DNA of 64,000 bases, taken from the NCBI RefSeq assembly GCF_040361195.1, contig NZ_APNE01000007.1, one strand, 5' to 3'. This DNA comes from Salinisphaera hydrothermalis (GTDB lineage: Bacteria; Pseudomonadota; Gammaproteobacteria; Nevskiales; Salinisphaeraceae). The translations under genes and the position numbers were made by a program. A model generated the notes under the pieces. It worked only from the letters and a program-made list of their open reading frames with translations. It was not told the origin of the DNA and made no database searches. The stretch's first letter is position 1. Each line of letters opens with the position of its first letter. This document shows, piece after piece, positions 1 to 8,645 of the stretch.

Positions 1-140
1 AACCCGAAGGGACAAGCGCTGTTTTGCGGCAATACAGCGTTATAGCTCTCTCGCGTAGGCCCACTACGCTACGTTCGCTACGCCTCGTCTTGCCGCAAAA
101 CAGCGCTTGGCGCGGACTCGCACGAAACCTCAACACACCC
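1..140. mobile_element. Miniature inverted-repeat element (subfamily A), right end, cut by the window start
   Basis: This non-coding stretch matches the right half of the complete element at 41718-41985, with about eight mismatches in 140 bases. It ends in ACGAAACCTCAACACACCC, the terminal inverted repeat with one substitution, followed by TA at 141-142. It contains a long imperfect palindrome whose arms carry AGCGCTGTTTTGCGGCAA and its complement. One difference from the other copy is the apex of a small hairpin, CCC-GAA-GGG here against CCC-TTC-GGG there, as if the tip had flipped. The left half lies outside the window. Confidence 0.85.
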
Positions 141-168
141 TAGTGCCCCGCCCGTAAGATTCCAAAGA

Positions 169-747
169 ATGAATGCCATGACCTCGTCCCATACCGAGCC
201 GATGCGCTGTAAATGGGCGCAGAGCGATCCGCTTCTGGCGGCTTATCACGATACGGAATGGGGTGTGCCCGAGACCGATGCACGGGCGCTGTGGGAAAAA
301 CTCATGCTCGACGGGTTTCAGGCCGGGTTGTCGTGGCTGACGATCCTGAAGAAACGGGAGGCGTTCCGCCGAGCGTTCGTCGATTTCGATCCGGCGCGTG
401 TGGCGCGATTCGATGCCGCCGATGTCGACCGGCTGCTGGCCGATCCCGGCATCGTGCGTTCGCGTGCCAAGATCGAGGCCGTTGTCGGCAATGCCCGCGC
501 CTACCTCGATATGCAGGCGGCGGGCGAAGACTTCGCTGATTTTGTCTGGTCGTTCGTCGACCACCGGGTGCAACAGGGCGACGGGCATCACGTGCCGACC
601 GAGAGCGAGCAATCGCGCGCCCTGGCGCGCGCGCTCAAGCGACGCGGCTTCAAGTACGTCGGTCCGACGATCGTGTATGCATGGATGCAGGCGGTCGGCA
701 TGGTCAACGACCATGCCCTTGAGTGTTTCTGTCGCGATCGCGTCTGA
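169..747 (+). CDS. tag: DNA-3-methyladenine glycosylase I
   Basis: Tag removes 3-methyladenine from alkylated DNA as the first step of base excision repair in the cytoplasm. The 192-residue product matches the family length and covers it end to end. It has the RCKWAQSDPLLAAYHDTEWGVP opening (with the Zn-ligand Cys and His), the LDGFQAGLSWLTILKKRE helix-hairpin-helix region, the FKYVGPTIVYAWMQAVG block, and the C-terminal NDHALECFC with the other Zn ligands (His182 and Cys186). ATG codons also lie at 178 and just before MRCKW, and no strong ribosome site decides between them. It stands alone, 28 bases after the mobile-element end. Confidence 0.95.
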   Translation: MNAMTSSHTEPMRCKWAQSDPLLAAYHDTEWGVPETDARALWEKLMLDGFQAGLSWLTILKKREAFRRAFVDFDPARVARFDAADVDRLLADPGIVRSRAKIEAVVGNARAYLDMQAAGEDFADFVWSFVDHRVQQGDGHHVPTESEQSRALARALKRRGFKYVGPTIVYAWMQAVGMVNDHALECFCRDRV

Positions 748-1090
748 CGTGTTGCACGATTTCGGCGGATGCGTGCTCGGCTGCCGGCACGCAAATAGCG
801 CAAACAAGTCCGCTGCGGAGATCAGAGCGCGGGCTTTTCAAACGGCGTGAACTCCATTGGTGGCCGTATTTCGGTCGGCGCCGCCGGCCGGTCCCCAGGC
901 GTGTTGCGTCGGCAAGTAGCTGTATAGTCAAGCTATTACGTGAGCGGTGCTATCGTTAGTTTGCGCACCATAACCTTTGCCTATCGGAGGCATTAAACTT
1001 TAGTCGTAACTCTGGTCTTGCAATGCCGAGTTTTGACGGCAAACTAGCCGGCGTACGACAAAAGTATTAGTCGATAGCGAGGTCAAAATC
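748..1090. other. Intergenic, leader of the small exported protein gene
   Basis: No convincing gene is seen in these 343 bases. The second half is less GC-rich than its surroundings and probably holds the promoter of the gene starting at 1091, but I could not place -35 and -10 boxes with confidence. A GAGG sequence just upstream of the ATG at 1091 would serve as its ribosome site. Confidence 0.5.
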
Positions 1091-1423
1091 ATGACGCATC
1101 GGAATCTCTTTCGCAGCATTGCTCTTACCACCGGCGCGGCCCTGATCGGGCTGGCGGGCGCCAACGCTCAGGCCCACGTTGCTGCCGGCAACTATCAGAC
1201 CCACGTCCTGCCGAGCACCACACGGCATACGGCGAGCATCCATCACGCGCAGACCAACAAGCACTATGCTCGCGTTGCCGAGCAGAACAGCCAGGTGGAA
1301 GCCGGCAACTACCAGGACCACGTCGTCGCGCATGCGACGCGCCGTAATGCCGACCAGCTTCGGGCTGGCGACAACGCGGTGCACCACGAAGTCGCGATGT
1401 CCGACTCGGCCGATCGTCGCTAA
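1091..1423 (+). CDS. Small exported His-rich protein with a GNYQ-x-HV repeat
   Basis: The 110-residue product is not one I recognise. Residues 1-28 form a clear signal peptide: basic MTHRNLFR, a hydrophobic core, and an A-x-A type cleavage site near ANAQA. The mature part is about 80 residues, hydrophilic and rich in His, Asn and Gln. It contains two copies of a short repeat, VAAGNYQTHVL and VEAGNYQDHVV, about 38 residues apart. It is probably periplasmic or secreted. The His content could allow metal binding, but that is inference. A GAGG ribosome site precedes the ATG and an intrinsic terminator follows at 1462, so it is a self-contained transcription unit. Confidence 0.75.
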   Translation: MTHRNLFRSIALTTGAALIGLAGANAQAHVAAGNYQTHVLPSTTRHTASIHHAQTNKHYARVAEQNSQVEAGNYQDHVVAHATRRNADQLRAGDNAVHHEVAMSDSADRR

Positions 1424-1461
1424 ACGACGCGACACCCGTACGGGCGAATCATCGCCTGGAA

Positions 1462-1489
1462 AGCCCGGCCATCAGGCCGGGCTTTTTTT
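1462..1489 (+). terminator. Intrinsic terminator after the small exported protein gene
   Basis: AGCCCGGCC, an ATCA loop, GGCCGGGCT, then seven T. This is a perfect 9-bp stem with a U tract, 38 bases after the stop codon. Confidence 0.95.
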
Positions 1490-1748
1490 GTGCCTATCGC
1501 GTTGTCGTTCGCGACCTGTTTCGGCGCGGCCATTGGATCGCCGTATGCGGCACGCGTGATCGATGCCGGGCGGTTCGATTAGCCGGGCCCGGAGGGGAGC
1601 GACGACAGCCTGGATGATTTGCGTCGGTCGCGCCGTCTATCGTCGGTGATCGCGGGCCGTACGACGCCGGATGCCCAGCCTGCTGCGGGCTGAGTCACAG
1701 GGAGCCGTCAGCCACGGCATACGATGGATGCATACCGCCCGAAGCGAC
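1490..1748. other. Intergenic, nothing recognised
   Basis: About 260 bases lie between the terminator and the 3' end of the AraC-type regulator gene. The only open frames are short and arginine-rich, without ribosome sites. Together with the terminator this makes a 325-base stretch without a gene. Confidence 0.5.
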
Positions 1749-2714
1749 TCATGGCGTGCGTGAACCGACGGTGAGCGCGCCGTCGGCCGGAGCATCGCGG
1801 GCCAAGCGGGCGCGATAACCGCTGGCCGTTTCCCCGGTCGCGGCCTTGAAGCAGCGCGAAAAATGGCTGGGGCTTCGATAGCCGAGGTCGAGGCAGATTT
1901 CGGTGATCGACGCCGAGGTGCGGGCGAGCAGGTCCCGGGCTCGATCAATGCGTAGCCGCTGTTGATATTCGCCGGGCGTACACCCGATCTCGCGCTTGAA
2001 CTGTCGATAAAGCTGAGCCTTGCTCATACAGGCGGAACGGGCGAGTTCGGTGCAATCGAGTGGTTGTGCGAGATTGTCGCGCAACCGCTGCAGGGCAGCG
2101 GCCAGACCGTGTTTGGGCCGGCTATCGGTCTCGATCTCTTCCAGCAGCAGCTCGCGTGTCTGCGTTCGCAGCATGCGCATGATCAGTTCGTCGAGGGCCA
2201 GATCGATCATGGCGTCACGATCGGGATGATCGTCGCAATACAGAGATATCAGCCGTTCGAGCAGCGCCTGGGTATGGATGCCGTGAGGCATGTGCAGGGC
2301 GCGGGGTACGTAATCCCAGCTCGGGAGTTCGTTGTCACGTGGTTGGCGATGGTTAAGCAGGTCGCAGACCCGGGCGACCTGCGTGCGCTCGATCTCGACC
2401 GTCATGCATGTGGTGGGCGAATCCAGGCGGGCCTCGGGAAAATCGATATACACGCGCTCCCCCGGCGCCATGACAAAAGATTCGTGGGGCCGGAATTCGC
2501 AGGGCTTTTCGGTGGCGCCGTGCATGATCTTGCGTCCCGTGATCATGCCGCAATACAGCAGATGGTTCGACGATAACGCGACCCGCGTCGCCGGATAATA
2601 AGTGTCATAAATCGACAGCTGCGAGTTCTCACCCGCAATCGCCACCCGATTTTCGATAAGTTTGATCGGATTATCGCGACTTTTCAGCGAAGTATTCGAG
2701 AGCATCGATATCAT
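1749..2714 (-). CDS. AraC-family transcriptional regulator, likely regulator of the ethanolamine cluster
   Basis: The product is about 321 residues. The N-terminal two thirds form a sensing domain of the type found in AraC regulators beside aldehyde or amine catabolic genes. The C-terminal ~100 residues are the two helix-turn-helix motifs (LDCTELARSACMSKAQLYRQFK and ITEICLDLGYRSPSHFSRCFK, here given as landmarks). It is divergent from the aldehyde dehydrogenase gene across about 146 bases, the usual position for a local activator. The frame is open to a TTG at 2732; ATG codons at 2714 and 2705 are more likely starts, and 2714 is used here. The target genes are inferred from position only; it plays the role that EutR plays in enteric bacteria. 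Confidence 0.88.
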   Translation of the reverse strand: MISMLSNTSLKSRDNPIKLIENRVAIAGENSQLSIYDTYYPATRVALSSNHLLYCGMITGRKIMHGATEKPCEFRPHESFVMAPGERVYIDFPEARLDSPTTCMTVEIERTQVARVCDLLNHRQPRDNELPSWDYVPRALHMPHGIHTQALLERLISLYCDDHPDRDAMIDLALDELIMRMLRTQTRELLLEEIETDSRPKHGLAAALQRLRDNLAQPLDCTELARSACMSKAQLYRQFKREIGCTPGEYQQRLRIDRARDLLARTSASITEICLDLGYRSPSHFSRCFKAATGETASGYRARLARDAPADGALTVGSRTP

Positions 2715-2860
2715 CTCGTCGTGACCCGGCAATTGAGACTGGGGGGCAAGCGTTTGCGATTGTCCGACAAGTCGGCACCCCGCGATCGCGCTAGCGTGAA
2801 ATCACGCCGCAAGTTGCGATCCTTTTTCGAGAAATCACGAAAAGCCGAGCGAGTGCCATT

Positions 2861-4381
2861 ATGCTTTATGCTAATCCCGGCCAGAACGATGCCCTGGTCC
2901 GCTTCAACGAACGCTACGACAATTTCATCGATGGCGAGTGGCGAGCCCCGGCCGGCGGCCGTTATCTGACCAACGTCACCCCGGTGACCGGCGAGGCCTT
3001 CTGCGAGGTGCCGCGCTCCGACGCAGCGGATATCGACGCGGCGGTCGAGGCAGCCAGCCGGGCCGCGCCGTCCTGGGCGGCCACGCCGGCCACCGAACGC
3101 TCGCGGCTGCTGCTGCGGATCGCCGACCGGATCGAAGAGAATCTGGAGTCGCTCGCGGTCGCCGAGACCTGGGACAACGGCAAGCCGGTGCGCGAAACGC
3201 TGGCGGCCGATATGCCGCTGCTGGTCGATCATTTTCGGTATTTCGCCGGCTGCATCCGGGCCCAGGAAGGCTCGATCTCCGAGATCGACGAACAGACCGT
3301 TGCCTATCACACCCACGAGCCGTTCGGCGTGGTCGGCCAGATCATCCCCTGGAACTTCCCGCTGTTGATGGCCGGCTGGAAGATCGCGCCGGCGCTGGCC
3401 GCGGGCAACTGCAGCGTGCTCAAGCCGGCCGAGCAGACGCCGGCCTCGATCTGCAAACTGCTCGAACTCATCGGAGACATCCTGCCGCCGGGCGTGCTCA
3501 ATGTGGTGCATGGCCTGGGCGCCGAAGCCGGTGCGGCGCTGGCCGAGCACCCCGGCATTGCCAAGCTGGCCTTCACCGGCTCCACGCCGGTCGGCAGTCA
3601 GATCATGGGCAATGCCGCCAAGCGCATCGTGCCGGTGACGCTGGAACTCGGCGGCAAGTCGCCGAATGTCTATTTCTCGGATGTATTCCAGCGCGGTGAT
3701 GCCTTCATCGACAAGTGCGTCGAGGGGCTGATGATGACCTTCCTCAATCAGGGCGAGGTCTGCACCTGTCCATCGCGCGCGTTGATTCAGGAGGATATCT
3801 ACGAGCCGCTGATGGAGCGCGCGATCGAACGTGCCCGCAACCTGCGCCAGGGCAATCCGCTGGATACCGATACCGAAATCGGCGCCCAGGTCTCGCGCGA
3901 ACAGTTCGACAAGATCATGTCGTACATGGATATCGGCCGCGATGAAGGCGCCGAGCTTTTGCTGGGCGGCGGCAAGGCCGAGATGGCAGGCGAGCTCGCC
4001 GGCGGGTTCTATATCCAGCCGACCATGTTCAAGGGCCAGAACAGCATGCGGATCTTTCAGGAAGAGATCTTCGGCCCGACCCAGGCCATCGCCACCTTCG
4101 CCGACGAAGCCGAGGCCATCTCGATCTCCAACCACACCGAGTTCGGCCTCGGTGCCGGCGTGTGGACCGGCGATATCAACCGGGCCCATCGCGTCACCCG
4201 CCGGATTCAGGCGGGCCGGGTCTGGGTGAACTGCTATCACCAGTATCCGGCGCATGCCGCATTCGGCGGTTACAAGCGCTCGGGTATCGGCCGCGAGACG
4301 CACAAGCAAGCGCTCGAGCACTACCAGCAGACCAAGTGTCAGCTGGTGTCGTATTCGGACGAGCCGGCCGGCTTGTTCTAG
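2861..4381 (+). CDS. exaC: NAD-dependent aldehyde dehydrogenase, ExaC/AldB type
   Basis: This enzyme oxidises aldehydes to acids with NAD; here the likely substrate is acetaldehyde from ethanolamine deamination. The 506-residue length is that of the ExaC/AcoD group. Visible motifs are the NAD-site FTGSTPVG (about 238-245), the catalytic Glu in LELGGKSP (about 262), and the catalytic Cys301 in NQGEVCTCPSR. That doublet of Cys is typical of this group rather than of BADH or ALDH2-type enzymes. It is the first gene of the run exaC-adh-eutB-eutC-eat, divergent from the AraC-type regulator. The gene symbol follows the subfamily; the substrate is inferred from context. Confidence 0.93.
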   Translation: MLYANPGQNDALVRFNERYDNFIDGEWRAPAGGRYLTNVTPVTGEAFCEVPRSDAADIDAAVEAASRAAPSWAATPATERSRLLLRIADRIEENLESLAVAETWDNGKPVRETLAADMPLLVDHFRYFAGCIRAQEGSISEIDEQTVAYHTHEPFGVVGQIIPWNFPLLMAGWKIAPALAAGNCSVLKPAEQTPASICKLLELIGDILPPGVLNVVHGLGAEAGAALAEHPGIAKLAFTGSTPVGSQIMGNAAKRIVPVTLELGGKSPNVYFSDVFQRGDAFIDKCVEGLMMTFLNQGEVCTCPSRALIQEDIYEPLMERAIERARNLRQGNPLDTDTEIGAQVSREQFDKIMSYMDIGRDEGAELLLGGGKAEMAGELAGGFYIQPTMFKGQNSMRIFQEEIFGPTQAIATFADEAEAISISNHTEFGLGAGVWTGDINRAHRVTRRIQAGRVWVNCYHQYPAHAAFGGYKRSGIGRETHKQALEHYQQTKCQLVSYSDEPAGLF

Positions 4382-4636
4382 AGCCTGTCGCCGTTTCGCC
4401 CGAGTCCGCGCCCGTGATGGTCCGAAAACGGGGAGACGCGGCCGCCAAGGGTTGGTGAACGGGTATGGCGGCTCGACACAACAGAGCGACAACGCCGGAT
4501 GGCCGTCCACGTTGTCGCGCCTCGTCGGATACGAGCGCCGCGGTACTCGCACGAGAAAGCCCAAGACCTTGGCCGCGCGTGTTCCGGCCAGGGACGCGCT
4601 CACAGCGTGTCAGATAAAAAACGAGAGGAGTGAATC

Positions 4637-5659
4637 ATGAGAATGATGAAAGCAGCCGTTGTCCCCGCCTTCAAGGAACCTCTGGACATTCGTGAAGTGC
4701 CGGTGCCGGAAGTTGGCCCGGGTCAGGTATTGATGCGGGTTCAGGCGTCCGGGGTCTGTCATACCGATTTGCACGCGGTGGAAGGCGACTGGCCGGTCAA
4801 GCCCGAGCCGCCGTTCATCCCCGGCCACGAGGGCGTGGGCTTCGTTGATGCCGTGGGCAAGGGCGTCAAGCATCTCAAGGAAGGCGATCGCATTGGCGTG
4901 CCGTGGCTCTATAGCGCCTGCGGCTACTGCGAGCATTGTCTCGGCGGCTGGGAGACGCTATGCGAATCCCAAGAAAACGCCGGTTACAGCGTGGACGGCG
5001 GCTACGCCGATTATGTTTTGGCCGATGCCGATTATGTCGGGCATCTCCCGGACAAGAGCGATTTTCTGGAGATTGCCCCGATCCTGTGTGCCGGCGTCAC
5101 GGTCTACAAAGGCTTGAAGATGAGCGAGGTCCGGCCCGGCCAGTGGGTTTCGATCTCGGGCATTGGCGGGCTCGGGCATCTGGCGGTTCAGTATGCCCGG
5201 GCGATGGGCATGCGGGTCGTGGCTATTGATGTAGCGGACGACAAACTGCAGCTGGCCGAGCGCCTGGGCGCCGAGTTGACCGTCAACGCGAAGAAGCAGG
5301 ATCCGGGTTCGGTCATCAAGGAGGCGATCGGCGGCGCCCATGGCGCGCTGGTCACCGCTGTATCGGAAATCGCGTTCAGTCAAGCGCTCGAAGTGGTGCG
5401 CCGCGGTGGCACCGTCGCGTTGAACGGCTTGCCGCCCGGGAAATTCGATCTGTCGATTTTCGACATGGTGCTCAACGGCATCACGGTGCGCGGCTCGATC
5501 GTCGGCACCCGGCTGGATCTTCAGGAAGCGCTGGATCTGGCGGGCGACGGCATTGTGCGGGCCACGGTGAGCAGCGACAGGATCGAGAACATCAACGCCA
5601 TTCTCGATCGCATGCGCGCGGGCGACATCGAAGGACGTATCGTCCTCGACATGCAGTAG
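4637..5659 (+). CDS. adhP: Zinc-dependent alcohol dehydrogenase, AdhP type
   Basis: The 340-residue medium-chain dehydrogenase interconverts alcohols and aldehydes with NAD. It has the catalytic zinc ligands in GVCHTDLHA and GHEGVG, the structural-zinc cluster ACGYCEHCLGGWETLC, and the Rossmann motif GIGGLG. GAGAGGAG ends six bases before the ATG at 4637 and fixes the start. It lies 255 bases after exaC and before eutB. It could interconvert acetaldehyde and ethanol, either venting acetaldehyde or letting the cell also use ethanol through ExaC; the direction is not decided by the sequence. Confidence 0.93.
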   Translation: MRMMKAAVVPAFKEPLDIREVPVPEVGPGQVLMRVQASGVCHTDLHAVEGDWPVKPEPPFIPGHEGVGFVDAVGKGVKHLKEGDRIGVPWLYSACGYCEHCLGGWETLCESQENAGYSVDGGYADYVLADADYVGHLPDKSDFLEIAPILCAGVTVYKGLKMSEVRPGQWVSISGIGGLGHLAVQYARAMGMRVVAIDVADDKLQLAERLGAELTVNAKKQDPGSVIKEAIGGAHGALVTAVSEIAFSQALEVVRRGGTVALNGLPPGKFDLSIFDMVLNGITVRGSIVGTRLDLQEALDLAGDGIVRATVSSDRIENINAILDRMRAGDIEGRIVLDMQ

Positions 5660-5673
5660 TCGTCATTGGTGTT

Positions 5674-5698
5674 CGGGCCGCCGACGATCGGCGGCCCG
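5674..5698 (+). terminator. Perfect hairpin after adhP
   Basis: CGGGCCGCCG, loop ACGAT, CGGCGGCCCG: a perfect 10-bp stem starting 14 bases after the adhP stop. There is no T tract, so it may slow rather than end transcription, or act as an mRNA 3'-end stabiliser. Confidence 0.5.
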
Positions 5699-5993
5699 AG
5701 CCGGGCCCTCGCCTCGCCGTTGCGAACGCCTGTTACTTCGTGTCGGGGGCGGCGCGGCCCCGCAAGAACACCGCGATCAATCGTATTCCTCATGCCGTAT
5801 GCGGGCGGCACGTCTCGGGGCCGTCGGTGCGCGAGGTTCGCCAGAGCGCGTCGCCGGGTGGTTGCGCATCCAGCGCTTAGCGCTCCTGGAATGGCGACGG
5901 GGCGTTCAGGTCGATCGGGACAGCTCGCAACTCGAATGGCTCCGCGGGATCTGTTTCGAGGGCAAAGAACGGATGAATCACCGATATGCCCTA
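5699..5993. other. Intergenic between adhP and the inserted element
   Basis: No supported gene. With the element that follows, the adhP-eutB gap is about 660 bases, which is unusually long for this window. Part of it is explained by the insertion at 5994-6263. Confidence 0.45.
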
Positions 5994-6263
5994 GGGCGTG
6001 TCGTCATGAGAGACGCCACCGCATGAGGTCCGCCCATCGTGTCAGGCAAGGCGCATGCCGCCGAGCGTGGCGGGCCCCACGGTCAAGGCATGCAACGCCG
6101 CCTGGCGCGGTGGGCGGGCCTCACCCGCAGGGGGCCCGTGCCCGTGAGGCGGCAATCCGGCGTTGTCGTTCGCTCACGTGGCCGGGCCACGCGACGCTCA
6201 CGATGCCTTGTCTTGCCACCTCACGGGCGCGGGTGTGGCGGTGTATCTCATGACGACACGCCC
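5994..6263. mobile_element. Complete miniature inverted-repeat element, subfamily B
   Basis: This 270-bp non-coding element is bounded by perfect 18-bp terminal inverted repeats: GGGCGTGTCGTCATGAGA at the left and its complement at the right. It is flanked by TA at 5992-5993 and 6264-6265, consistent with a 2-bp target duplication. It starts with the same GGGCGTGT as the 268-bp element at 41718-41985 and aligns with it internally in blocks (GGCAAGGCGC, GCAACGCCGC, GCGGCAAT, CTTGTCTTGCC), although the inner part of the terminal repeats differs. It encodes no transposase. It sits 55 bases before eutB and separates it from adhP. Confidence 0.85.
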
Positions 6264-6290
6264 TAAAAGCATGCAAGGTGATACACAGGA

Positions 6291-6307
6291 TTGGCAGGGA
6301 CCTTGCA
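6291..6307 (+). promoter_or_regulatory. Sigma-54-like -24/-12 sequence directly before eutB
   Basis: TTGGCAGGGACCTTGCA has GG and GC exactly 10 bases apart and matches the -24/-12 consensus well. The predicted start of transcription would be about base 6318, next to the eutB ATG at 6319, and the motif overlaps the likely ribosome site. It is therefore either a promoter giving a nearly leaderless mRNA or a chance match. Confidence 0.3.
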
Positions 6308-6318
6308 GGGACATAACC

Positions 6319-7731
6319 ATGAGCGATTATCGATACACCCTGGGCGAGCGGACTTTTATCTTCGACTCGCTGGCCGACGTCATGGCCAAGGCGTCCCCCG
6401 CGCGATCGGGGGATCGGCTGGCCGGCGTCATCGCTGAATCGGCGGAGCAGCGCGTCGTCGCCCAGATGCTGCTGGCCGAGCTGCCGCTCAAGCGGTTTCT
6501 GGAAGAGCCGCTGGTGGCCTATGAAGACGACGAGATCACGCGCCTGATCTTCGACGGGCATGATCGACAGGCGTTCGCGCCGATCTCGCATCTCACGGTT
6601 GGCGATTTCCGCAACTGGTTGCTGTCCGATGCAGTGGATGCCGACGTGATCGCTGCCGTTCGCCCAGGCATCACGCCCGAGATGGCGGCGGCGGTGTCTA
6701 AAATCATGCGTAACCAGGATCTGATTCTGGCCGCGAAGCGGGCGCCGGTGGTCACGGCGTTCCGCAACACGATCGGCCAGCCCGGGCGTTTGTCGACCCG
6801 CCTGCAGCCCAACCATCCCACCGACGACGCCACCGGCATCGCCGCCTCGATTCTGGATGGCCTGTTGTATGGCAACGGCGACGCCGTGATCGGCATCAAT
6901 CCGGCCACCGATAACGTCGCCCAGACCAAGCGTCTGCTGCACCTACTCGACGACATCATCACGCGCTACGAGATTCCTACCCAGTCCTGCGTGCTCACCC
7001 ACGTGACGAACACGCTCGAGGCGATCGAGGGCGGGGCGCCGGTGGATCTGGTGTTCCAATCGATCGGCGGAACCGAGGCCACCAATCGCAGCTTCGGTTT
7101 CGGTCTGTCGGACCTGGCCGAGGCGCAAGACGCCGCGCTGTCGCTGAAACGCGGCACGGTCGGCGACAACGTCATGTATTTCGAGACCGGGCAGGGCAGT
7201 TCGCTGTCGGCCAATGCCCACCATGGCATCGACCAGCAAACGCTGGAAGCTCGGGCGTACGCCGTGGCCCGTCACTTCAAGCCGCTGCTGACCAACACCG
7301 TGGTCGGCTTCATCGGGCCCGAGTATCTGTTCGACGGCAAGGAGATCATCCGTGCCGGGCTGGAGGATCATTTCTGCGGCAAGCTGCTCGGCGTGCCGAT
7401 GGGCTGCGATGTCTGTTATACGAACCATGCCGAGGCCGACCAGAACGACATGGACAACCTGCTGACGCTACTGGGCGTGGCCGGCGTGAACTTCGTGATG
7501 GGCATTCCCGGCTCGGACGACATCATGCTCAACTACCAGACCACCTCGTTCCACGACGCGCTCTACGCCCGTCGGGCGCTCGGGTTGCGCGCCGCACCGG
7601 AGTTCGAGGCCTGGCTGGAGCAAGCCGGCGTGTTCACCGACGCAGTCAATCATTGCTTGAACGATGAGACGCCGACCGCTTTCGCTGATGCATTGGCGCG
7701 GTTGCCGGCCGGAGGGCCGCCCGATGAGTGA
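6319..7731 (+). CDS. eutB: Ethanolamine ammonia-lyase large subunit
   Basis: EutB is the catalytic, adenosylcobalamin-dependent subunit that with EutC splits ethanolamine into acetaldehyde and ammonia. The 470-residue product is close to the length of enteric EutB and opens with the family start (SDYRYTLGERTFIFDSLADV). Conserved stretches such as RLQPNHPTDD, GDAVIGINPATD and GCDVCYTNHAEADQNDM are present. The frame stays open upstream into the mobile element, but ATG 6319, preceded by CAGGGAC, matches the family start. It overlaps eutC by 8 bases, so the two are translationally coupled. No EutA reactivase or shell-protein gene is in the window. Confidence 0.96.
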   Translation: MSDYRYTLGERTFIFDSLADVMAKASPARSGDRLAGVIAESAEQRVVAQMLLAELPLKRFLEEPLVAYEDDEITRLIFDGHDRQAFAPISHLTVGDFRNWLLSDAVDADVIAAVRPGITPEMAAAVSKIMRNQDLILAAKRAPVVTAFRNTIGQPGRLSTRLQPNHPTDDATGIAASILDGLLYGNGDAVIGINPATDNVAQTKRLLHLLDDIITRYEIPTQSCVLTHVTNTLEAIEGGAPVDLVFQSIGGTEATNRSFGFGLSDLAEAQDAALSLKRGTVGDNVMYFETGQGSSLSANAHHGIDQQTLEARAYAVARHFKPLLTNTVVGFIGPEYLFDGKEIIRAGLEDHFCGKLLGVPMGCDVCYTNHAEADQNDMDNLLTLLGVAGVNFVMGIPGSDDIMLNYQTTSFHDALYARRALGLRAAPEFEAWLEQAGVFTDAVNHCLNDETPTAFADALARLPAGGPPDE

Positions 7732-8602
7732 CGATCGAAACCTCACCGATGTCACGGCGGGCGTATCGCGCGCGGCCGATGACGGCGGCGTGATTCCTAA
7801 TCGCTGGCGCCAGCTGCGGGCCTTCACCGATGCCCGCATTGGCCTCGGCCGGGCCGGCGTGAGCCTACCGACCGATCGCATGCTGGCGTTCCAGCTGGCT
7901 CATGCTCAGGCCATCGACGCGGTGCATCGGGCCTTCGATGTCGAAGCTTGGTGCACAGATCTGGCCGACGCGGCGATCGACGGGCCGCTCGGTCAGGCGC
8001 CGATCCGCCTGCACAGTCAGGCCGAGGATCGCATGATGTATCTGCAGCGGCCCGATCTCGGCCGCCGGCTCGACGAGGCCTCGCGCGAAGCGTTGGCCGG
8101 CGATGAAGGCATCGCGCAGCAGCCGTTCGACCTGGCTGTGGCCGTGGTCGACGGACTCTCCGCCCGGGCCATCCACGATCATGCCGTGGGCTTTCTCGAT
8201 GCCTTGTCACGCGAGTTGGCAAGCAGCGCACACGATTGGCGTCTGGCTCCGCTCACGGTCGTCGAGCAGGGCCGTGTTGCCATCGGCGACGACATCGCGC
8301 CGCGTCTCAATGCTAAAGCGGTGCTGGTCCTGATCGGCGAGCGGCCCGGTTTGAGTTCACCGGACAGCCTCGGGCTGTATCTGACCTGGCAGCCCGGCGA
8401 CGGCACGAGCGACGCCGACCGGAACTGTATTTCCAACGTCCGGCCGGCCGGGCTGAAGCTCGAGTCGGCCGCCCGGCGTCTGGCTTATCTGCTCGGTGAG
8501 GCGCGCCATCTCGGCCTGACCGGCGTGGGCCTCAAGGACCGCAGCGATAACGGTGTGATCGATAACGACGGCGCGGGCACCCGCAATTTTCTGACCGGCT
8601 GA
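7724..8602 (+). CDS. eutC: Ethanolamine ammonia-lyase small subunit
   Basis: EutC completes the B12-dependent lyase and helps hold the cobalamin cofactor. The 292-residue product has the family landmarks ARIGLGRAGVSLPTDRMLAF, PFDLAVAVVDGLSARAIHDHA, LIGERPGLSSPDSLG and SDADRNCISNVRPAGL. A GGAGGG about 8 bases before the ATG at 7724 inside the 3' end of eutB supports this start over an earlier in-frame ATG at 7664. The N-terminal ~40 residues are variable, as is usual for EutC. Confidence 0.95.
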   Translation: MSDDRNLTDVTAGVSRAADDGGVIPNRWRQLRAFTDARIGLGRAGVSLPTDRMLAFQLAHAQAIDAVHRAFDVEAWCTDLADAAIDGPLGQAPIRLHSQAEDRMMYLQRPDLGRRLDEASREALAGDEGIAQQPFDLAVAVVDGLSARAIHDHAVGFLDALSRELASSAHDWRLAPLTVVEQGRVAIGDDIAPRLNAKAVLVLIGERPGLSSPDSLGLYLTWQPGDGTSDADRNCISNVRPAGLKLESAARRLAYLLGEARHLGLTGVGLKDRSDNGVIDNDGAGTRNFLTG

Positions 8603-8645
8603 TCTGCTACTTCCCACGACACCAAGCAACCCACTGAGGCATGCC

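Noticed and set aside
2711..4603. Long open frame antisense to exaC
   Set aside because: High GC keeps the antisense frame open; the product is low-complexity and matches no domain, while the plus strand encodes a full aldehyde dehydrogenase.
6163..6318. N-terminal extension of eutB into the mobile element
   Set aside because: The family start is at 6319 with a ribosome site; the extension is element sequence.
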